Assembly (NCBI GenBank): GCA_023394045.1
Contig: JAEXBN010000040.1
Location: 1-19,410 of the forward strand
Direction of reading: 5' to 3'
Length of the DNA stretch: 19,410 nt
From: Bacillota bacterium
GTDB lineage: Bacteria > Bacillota > Clostridia > Tissierellales > Peptoniphilaceae
Under the pieces are notes generated by a model that saw only the letters and a list, made by a program, of their open reading frames with translations, made no database searches and had not been told where the DNA came from. Shown one piece after another: positions 14,631 to 19,410 of this stretch. How positions within the stretch are numbered: the stretch's first letter is position 1; the number at the start of each line of letters is the position of its first letter. A program made the translations under genes and the position numbers.

Positions 14631-15266
14631 GTGAAGAGTATTTTAGGAAAAAAGGTCGGCATGACGCAGATCTTCGATGAAGACGGTGTCGTTACGCCGG
14701 TGACTGTGGTTCAGGCCGGGCCCATGGTCGTCACCCAGATCAAGACCAGCGAGAACGATGGTTATGATGCCGTTCAGGTGGGCTTCGGAGCGGTGAAGGA
14801 AAAACATCTGACCAAGCCGCTGATGGGGCATTTTCATAAAGCCAATGTGGCGTACAAAAAGACGCTGCGTGAATTCCGCACGGAAGAGGGCGAAGCATTT
14901 GAGCTGGGACAAGAGCTGGATGTTTCACAATTTGCTGAGGGCGACCTCATCGATGTGATCGGCATCTCCAAAGGAAAAGGAACGCAGGGCGCCATTCGCC
15001 GCTGGAACTATGGGCGCGGACCGATGGGGCATGGCTCGAAATCGCATCGCGTTGGCGGCGCACGTGCTGCAGGAACCTATCCGGCGCGCGTTTTTCCGGG
15101 CACCAAAGGATCGGGAAAAATGGGTCATGATCGCGTTACCGTTCAGAATTTGACCGTGGTTCGCGTGGATGCGGAAAATCATATGATCCTTATTAAAGGC
15201 GCGATTCCGGGACCAAAAGGTGGTCTTGTGACCATTCGCGAAGCCAAGAAGGCTCCGAAGAAGTAA
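14631..15266 (+). CDS. rplC: Ribosomal protein uL3
   Basis: An early-assembling 50S protein whose loop reaches the peptidyl transferase centre. The 211-residue product starts MKSILGKKVGMTQIF and contains the conserved GPMGHGSKSHR and GRKM-equivalent (GSGKMGHDRVT) loop region. The start codon is GTG, preceded by AAAGGAGG; no ATG fits the conserved N-terminus. Length is normal for the family. Confidence 0.98.
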   Translation: MKSILGKKVGMTQIFDEDGVVTPVTVVQAGPMVVTQIKTSENDGYDAVQVGFGAVKEKHLTKPLMGHFHKANVAYKKTLREFRTEEGEAFELGQELDVSQFAEGDLIDVIGISKGKGTQGAIRRWNYGRGPMGHGSKSHRVGGARAAGTYPARVFPGTKGSGKMGHDRVTVQNLTVVRVDAENHMILIKGAIPGPKGGLVTIREAKKAPKK

Positions 15267-15277
15267 GGAGGACGGAA

Positions 15278-15901
15278 ATGCCAAAAGTAAATGTATTAAA
15301 CCAGGCTGGCGAGATCGTCGGCGATCTGGAGCTGGCTCCGGAACTGTTTGATGTGGATGTCAATGAGCATGCCGTCTATACCGTAGTCAAAAACTTACTG
15401 GCGAATCGCCGCCAGGGGACACAGTCTGCACGCACTCGTTCCGAAGTTCGCGGCGGCGGACGCAAGCCTTACCGCCAGAAAGGAACCGGACGCGCACGCG
15501 CGGGTTCGAGAACGCAGCCGAACTGGCGCGGCGGCGGCATGGTGTTTGCGGTAAAACCGCGCAGCTACCGCTATACGACCCCAAAAAAAATTCGCCGCCT
15601 GGCGCTGAAGTCGGTGCTCACTTCAAAGGTGCGCGATGAGGAATTGATCGTCCTCGATCAGCTGTCGCTGGATTCGTTCAGCACGAAAGCGGCGCTCAAC
15701 ATCCTTTCCGCCGTCAAGGCGCAGAAGAAGGCTTACATCGTTGTCGATCAGGCGGAGGAGCATGTGGTGCGCTCGTTCAAGAACATTCCGTCTGTCGAAA
15801 CCGTTGTTGTGGACAGCATGAACGTTTATGATCTGCTTCGTTTTGACACGTTGCTCATGACGAAAGATGCTGTGAAAAAAGCGGAGGAGGTCTTTCAATA
15901 A
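15278..15901 (+). CDS. rplD: Ribosomal protein uL4
   Basis: A 50S protein lining the peptide exit tunnel; 207 residues. The globular body is interrupted by the extended basic loop with TRSEVRGGGRKPYRQKGTGRAR (written here only as a landmark near residues 45-67), where macrolide-resistance changes occur in other bacteria. In E. coli L4 represses its own operon through the S10 leader; whether that happens here is open, but it is a natural candidate ligand for the structured leader at 14073-14199. Its stop overlaps the start of rplW by one base. Confidence 0.98.
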   Translation: MPKVNVLNQAGEIVGDLELAPELFDVDVNEHAVYTVVKNLLANRRQGTQSARTRSEVRGGGRKPYRQKGTGRARAGSRTQPNWRGGGMVFAVKPRSYRYTTPKKIRRLALKSVLTSKVRDEELIVLDQLSLDSFSTKAALNILSAVKAQKKAYIVVDQAEEHVVRSFKNIPSVETVVVDSMNVYDLLRFDTLLMTKDAVKKAEEVFQ

Positions 15902-16194
15902 TGAAATCTCCATTTGATATCATCATCGCGCCGATCATTACTGAAAAGTCGATGGCGGATATGGCGCAGAATAAGTACACGTTCCGCGTCGATGCGAAAA
16001 GCAATAAAGCCGAAATTCGTCATGCTGTTGAAGCGGCGTTCGAAGGTGTGAAGGTTCAACGCGTGAATACAATCACGATGAAGGGCAAGAAAAAACGTGT
16101 GGGGATCCATACGACGAAAGCATCTGACTGGAAGAAAGCCATCGTCACCCTCACGGAAGACTCGAAGGATATCGAGTTCTTCGAAGGCATGTAA
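15901..16194 (+). CDS. rplW: Ribosomal protein uL23
   Basis: A 50S protein at the exit of the peptide tunnel, docking site for trigger factor and signal recognition particle. The 97 residues include IIAPIITEKSM at the N-terminus and the basic loop MKGKKKRVG, and the length is typical. The ATG overlaps the rplD TAA by one base, with GGAGG inside the end of rplD, implying coupled translation. Confidence 0.98.
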   Translation: MKSPFDIIIAPIITEKSMADMAQNKYTFRVDAKSNKAEIRHAVEAAFEGVKVQRVNTITMKGKKKRVGIHTTKASDWKKAIVTLTEDSKDIEFFEGM

Positions 16195-16208
16195 TCGGGG
16201 AGGACGCT

Positions 16209-17036
16209 ATGGGAATCAGAAGATACAAACCGACCTCAGCCGGACGCCGCGTGATGCGCGTGTCAACGTTTGAGGAAATTACAACAAGCACTCCGGAAAA
16301 GTCGCTGACGGTGAGCCTGAGCCGCTCGGGCGGGCGCGCCAATAATGGTCGCACGACGCTTCGCTTTAGAGGCGGCGGCACCAAGCGCCGCTATCGGATC
16401 ATCGACTTCAAGCGTGATAAGGATAATATTCCGGCGAAGGTTGCTTCGATCGAATATGATCCGAACCGCTCAGCGAACATTGCGCTCCTGATCTATGCCG
16501 ATGGCGAAAAGCGCTATATTCTTGCTCCGCGCGGGTTGCAAGTTGGACAGCGCGTGGAATCTGGAGAGAATGTGGATATCACGGCTGGAAACGCCTTGCC
16601 GCTGCGCTACATTCCTGTCGGTCAGATCATCCATAATATCGAGATGAAGCCGGGCAAGGGTGGGCAGCTCGTTCGCACTGCTGGCGCAGAAGCTCAGCTG
16701 ATGGCAAAAGAAGGAAAATATGCACAGCTGCGTCTGCCGTCCGGCGAATACCGCCTCATCCCGCTGGATTGCAAAGCGACGATCGGATCGGTCGGCAATG
16801 CAGATCATGGTCTCGTTCGCCTTGGAAAGGCCGGAAAGAAGCGCTATCTGGGCCGCAAACCGCATGTCCGCGGATCGGCGATGAACCCGGTTGACCATCC
16901 GCACGGCGGTGGTGAGGGACGCGCTCCTGTGGGACGTCCGGCGCCGATGACCCCGTGGGGTAAAAAATCGCGTGGCGTGAAGACGCGCGGAAAGAAACAG
17001 TCCGATAAGATGATTGTCCGCCGCAGGACGAAATAA
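16209..17036 (+). CDS. rplB: Ribosomal protein uL2
   Basis: A highly conserved 50S protein needed for subunit association and peptidyl transferase activity. The 275 residues match the family throughout. The near-invariant NPVDHPHGGGEGR segment (226-238) carries the histidine implicated in peptidyl transfer, here His230 (possibly His232, depending on alignment). The gene lies 14 nt after rplW with GGGGAGG upstream of the ATG. Confidence 0.99.
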   Translation: MGIRRYKPTSAGRRVMRVSTFEEITTSTPEKSLTVSLSRSGGRANNGRTTLRFRGGGTKRRYRIIDFKRDKDNIPAKVASIEYDPNRSANIALLIYADGEKRYILAPRGLQVGQRVESGENVDITAGNALPLRYIPVGQIIHNIEMKPGKGGQLVRTAGAEAQLMAKEGKYAQLRLPSGEYRLIPLDCKATIGSVGNADHGLVRLGKAGKKRYLGRKPHVRGSAMNPVDHPHGGGEGRAPVGRPAPMTPWGKKSRGVKTRGKKQSDKMIVRRRTK

Positions 17037-17048
17037 TAGGAGGAAGGC

Positions 17049-17333
17049 ATGAGCAGATCTCTGAAAAAAGGGCCTTTCGTGGACGACCACCTGATGAAAA
17101 AGGTGGAGGCTCTGAATGAATCAAATCAAAAACAGGTGATCAAAACCTGGTCGCGTCGCTCGACGATCTTCCCGCAATTTGTCGGACATACGATCGCAGT
17201 ACATGACGGACGCAAGCATGTGCCCATTTACGTGACGGAAGACATGGTTGGCCATAAACTGGGCGAATTTGTTCCGACACGCACCTATAAGGGGCATGCG
17301 GCCAAATCCGATAAGCAGAGCGGCGTACGCTAG
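17049..17333 (+). CDS. rpsS: Ribosomal protein uS19
   Basis: A 30S head protein that pairs with S13 and contacts tRNA near the A site. The 94 residues begin MSRSLKKGPFVDDHL and carry TWSRRSTIFPQFVGHTIAVHDG in the middle, cited as a landmark, with GHKLGEF near residue 75. AGGAGG (17038-17043) precedes the ATG. The TAG stop overlaps the ribosome binding site of rplV. Confidence 0.99.
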   Translation: MSRSLKKGPFVDDHLMKKVEALNESNQKQVIKTWSRRSTIFPQFVGHTIAVHDGRKHVPIYVTEDMVGHKLGEFVPTRTYKGHAAKSDKQSGVR

Positions 17334-17344
17334 GAGGAATGAAC

Positions 17345-17692
17345 ATGGAAGCAAGAGCTGAAGCAAAATATGTTCGCATCTCGCCGCGCAAAGTGAACTA
17401 CATTTGCCGGGAGATTCGTGGCAAACAGGTCGATGAAGCGTTAACGATCCTTCATTTCACTCCGAAGAAGGGGGCGAAGCTCCTGGAAGATGTCCTTCGA
17501 TCCGCCGTGGCGAACGCGGAGAACAATCTGAGCCTTGATCGTGATACGTTGGTGGTCAGCCAGGCGTGGGCAAATGATGGTCCGACGATGAAACGCTGGC
17601 ACCCGAAGGCGAAAGGCGCCGCTTACCCGATTCTGAAGAGAACATCGCATATTGGCGTTGTCGTGCGTGAAAAAGAGGAGGAAGAGCTCTAA
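17345..17692 (+). CDS. rplV: Ribosomal protein uL22
   Basis: A 50S protein whose beta hairpin lines the peptide exit tunnel; 115 residues with MEARAEAKYVRISPRKV at the start and MKRWHPKAKGAAYPI near residues 82-96 at the tunnel hairpin. Two in-frame ATGs occur. The one at 17339 abuts the AGGAGGA (17332-17338), while that at 17345 has a 6-nt spacer and gives the family's usual N-terminus, so 17345 is chosen. The stop overlaps the rpsC start by one base. Confidence 0.97.
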   Translation: MEARAEAKYVRISPRKVNYICREIRGKQVDEALTILHFTPKKGAKLLEDVLRSAVANAENNLSLDRDTLVVSQAWANDGPTMKRWHPKAKGAAYPILKRTSHIGVVVREKEEEEL

Positions 17693-18504
17693 TGGGTCAG
17701 AAGGTACATCCGAAAGGAATGCGCGTCGGCGTCATCAAAGACTGGGATTCAAACTGGTACGCCGGCAAAGAGCAGTTCGCAGCGCTGATTAAAGAGGATC
17801 ATGAGATCCGCACCAAGATCAAAAAAGATCTTTTTGAGGCGGGAATCTCTGACATTAAAATCGAACGCACCATGGGCCGTGTGCGCGTGACGATTCAGAC
17901 CGCTAAACCGGGCATCGTCATTGGCAAGGGCGGCACCGCTGTTGAAGAACTGAAAAAGGAACTCGAGAAGCTGACCGGAAAAACGGTGCTGATCAACGTT
18001 GAAGAAATCCAGAATCCGGATCTTGATGCACAGCTTCAGGCTGAGCGGATTGCAGCGGATTTGGAAAACCGTGTGACATTCCGCCGCGCCATGAAACAAG
18101 CCATTCAAAGAACGATGCGTTCTGGCGCAAAGGGAATCAAAACGCTCGCATCCGGCCGATTGGGCGGAGCGGACATGGCACGCAGCGAGCATTATTCTGA
18201 GGGGACGATTCCGCTGCAGACTCTTCGCGCAGATATCCGCTATGGACAGGCAGTGGCAAATACGACCGCAGGCGCGGTTGGCGTTAAAGTCTGGATTTAT
18301 ATCGGCGAAGTGCTTCCGGGAATGAAGGAAGCGGAGATGCCGAAGCCGCAGCGCCCGCAGCAGCGCCGTGGTCGCCGTCGGAACGAGGGCGAGGGTCGCG
18401 GTCGTGCATCGCGCCGTGATCATCGCGAGAATGGACGCAATCAGCGCGGCGGACGCCAGGACGGTCAGGGACGAGAAGGTCGTCCGAATCGTGATCAGCA
18501 GTAG
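17692..18504 (+). CDS. rpsC: Ribosomal protein uS3 with Arg/Gly-rich C-terminal extension
   Basis: A 30S protein at the mRNA entry channel with KH-domain RNA binding (GKGGTAVEELKKEL near residue 85). The 270 residues exceed the roughly 210-235 typical of bacterial S3. The conserved core ends around residue 216 (IGEVLPGM). A further 54 or so residues are made almost wholly of Arg, Gly, Gln, Asn, Glu and Asp in RGRR/RGG-like runs, probably disordered and RNA-binding. The frame stays open with codon use like the core, so it is a real extension, not a frameshift. The ATG overlaps the rplV stop by one base with GAGGAGG upstream. Confidence 0.98.
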   Translation: MGQKVHPKGMRVGVIKDWDSNWYAGKEQFAALIKEDHEIRTKIKKDLFEAGISDIKIERTMGRVRVTIQTAKPGIVIGKGGTAVEELKKELEKLTGKTVLINVEEIQNPDLDAQLQAERIAADLENRVTFRRAMKQAIQRTMRSGAKGIKTLASGRLGGADMARSEHYSEGTIPLQTLRADIRYGQAVANTTAGAVGVKVWIYIGEVLPGMKEAEMPKPQRPQQRRGRRRNEGEGRGRASRRDHRENGRNQRGGRQDGQGREGRPNRDQQ

Positions 18505-18527
18505 ATCACCGGTCAGGAGGTAGTGTT

Positions 18528-18959
18528 ATGTTGATGCCGAAACGAGTAAAACGTCGTCGCGTGCACCGTGGCCGTATGAAGGGCACGGCAATGCGCGGCA
18601 ACACGATTTCATATGGCGATTATGGTCTGCAGGCTCTTGATCCGGGCTGGATGACAGCAAATCAGATCGAGGCGGCACGTCGCGCGATGACCCGCTATAT
18701 CAAGCGTGGCGGAAATGTTTGGATTAAAGTATTCCCGGATAAACCGGTGACCAAGAAGCCGGCGGAAGTCCGCATGGGTTCAGGTAAAGGTGCACCGGAG
18801 TACTGGGTCGCTGTTGTAAAACCGGGCCGCGTGCTGTTTGAGATGGCTGGCGTGCCGATGGAGGTCGCCAAAGAGGCGATGCGTCTTGCCGCTGCAAAAC
18901 TTCCGGTGCGCACGAAATTCGTGGCTAAGGAGCAGTCGGGACAGGAGGGTGAAGAATAA
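18528..18959 (+). CDS. rplP: Ribosomal protein uL16
   Basis: A 50S protein that organises the A-site region and helps place aminoacyl-tRNA. The 143 residues begin MLMPKRVKRRRVHRGRMKG, as usual, and include GNVWIKVFPDKPVT and RMGSGKGAPEYWVAVV, typical family segments. AGGAGG (18515-18520) precedes ATG at 18528; the internal ATG two codons later would cut off the canonical start. The stop overlaps rpmC by one base. Confidence 0.98.
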   Translation: MLMPKRVKRRRVHRGRMKGTAMRGNTISYGDYGLQALDPGWMTANQIEAARRAMTRYIKRGGNVWIKVFPDKPVTKKPAEVRMGSGKGAPEYWVAVVKPGRVLFEMAGVPMEVAKEAMRLAAAKLPVRTKFVAKEQSGQEGEE

Positions 18960-19165
18960 TGAAGGCAACAGAAATTCGTAATCTCTCCGATCAGGATCTG
19001 AACCAGAAACTTCAGGATCTGAAGCAGGAGCTGTTCAATCTTCGTTTTCAGGCTGCGACAGGGCAGCTTGAAAATCCCCATGCGCTGGGCACGGTGAAGC
19101 GCGATATTGCCCGTGTTCGTACGGTTCAGCAGGAACGTGCGATCGCCGCACGAAAGGAGGCTTAA
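18959..19165 (+). CDS. rpmC: Ribosomal protein uL29
   Basis: A small helical 50S protein near the peptide exit, adjacent to L23. The 68 residues show the diagnostic DLKQELFNLRFQAATGQLENP segment (only a landmark) and GTVKRDIARVRTVQQER. Normal length. The start overlaps the rplP stop by one base, with GGAGGGTG upstream in the end of rplP. Confidence 0.98.
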   Translation: MKATEIRNLSDQDLNQKLQDLKQELFNLRFQAATGQLENPHALGTVKRDIARVRTVQQERAIAARKEA

Positions 19166-19168
19166 CGG

Positions 19169-19410
19169 ATGGAAAATCGTACGTCAAAACGTCCGGAAAT
19201 TTCGGGAATCGTTGTTTCCGATAAGATGGAGAAAACCATCGTTGTTGAGATCACGACCATGGTTAAGCATGCCGACTATCACAAGATGGTAAAACGCACC
19301 ATTCACGTTAAGGCTCATGACGAGAACAATCAGGCGAACGTTGGCGATCGTGTTTTGCTGATGCAGACGCGCCCGCTGTCGAAGACGAAACGTTACCGTC
19401 TTGTTGAAAT
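19169..19410 (+). CDS. rpsQ: Ribosomal protein uS17 (3' end cut by window)
   Basis: An early-assembling 30S protein of the OB fold. Eighty codons are visible, beginning MENRTSKRPEISGIVVSDKM and including EKTIVVEI, GDRVLLMQTRPLSKTKR and LVE near the end; perhaps only a few codons lie beyond the window. AAAGGAGG (19153-19160) precedes the ATG by 8 nt, inside the end of rpmC. Gene order continues the standard S10 operon. Confidence 0.97.
   Translation, partial: MENRTSKRPEISGIVVSDKMEKTIVVEITTMVKHADYHKMVKRTIHVKAHDENNQANVGDRVLLMQTRPLSKTKRYRLVE

Noticed and set aside
1..19410. CRISPR array, insertion sequence, prophage or toxin-antitoxin locus
   Set aside because: No regularly spaced repeats, transposase or integrase genes, or paired small toxin and antitoxin frames could be found.

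Overview
The window looks like chromosome from a low-GC-lineage Gram-positive bacterium (Firmicutes in the broad sense). Base composition is roughly balanced, so it is GC-richer than a typical Clostridium. Support comes from the strong AAGGAGG-type ribosome binding sites, a UvrD/PcrA-type helicase, a DNA polymerase I without proofreading residues, a lysine riboswitch with a Rho-independent terminator, a fused binding-protein/permease ABC transporter, and an S10 ribosomal protein operon in the usual order. A Peptoniphilaceae/Tissierellia-like anaerobe is my guess, not something I can prove. No IS element, prophage, CRISPR array or integrase is visible; the window is essentially core genome.

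Layout. (1) 1-1798: the last codons of a probable groES, then groEL and a strong terminator. (2) 1799-4869: an AT-rich gap with a structured leader, a gene for a phage-type sigma-region-4-like protein, then a tight three-gene operon: an OmpR-type response regulator whose receiver lacks the phosphoacceptor Asp, an RsuA-type 16S rRNA pseudouridine synthase and a small metallophosphoesterase. (3) 4893-6767, minus strand: a short UvrD/Rep-like helicase. (4) 6896-7049: a tRNA-Leu(CAA) with its own promoter and terminator. (5) 7107-11159: polA, coaE and a membrane-anchored lytic transglycosylase, closely packed on the plus strand. (6) 11199-13951: a lysine (L-box) riboswitch with its own sigma-A-type promoter and attenuator, controlling a two-gene ABC importer (fused binding protein/permease, then ATPase), closed by a terminator. 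(7) 14003-19410: the S10 operon rpsJ-rplC-rplD-rplW-rplB-rpsS-rplV-rpsC-rplP-rpmC-rpsQ (last gene cut by the window end), preceded by a promoter and a leader of about 240 nt that folds into a long hairpin and a second hairpin followed by seven Ts.

How the parts work together. Most of the DNA encodes housekeeping: protein folding, rRNA modification, DNA repair synthesis, CoA synthesis, wall remodelling, lysine uptake and the ribosome. The lysine uptake unit is the clearest regulatory circuit: when lysine is abundant the riboswitch should favour the terminator and shut off the importer. The best candidates for undescribed biology are the S10 operon leader, which looks like an attenuator of a kind I do not recognise from Gram-positive ribosomal protein operons, and the orphan response regulator with a degenerate receiver co-transcribed with rRNA-modification and phosphoesterase genes.
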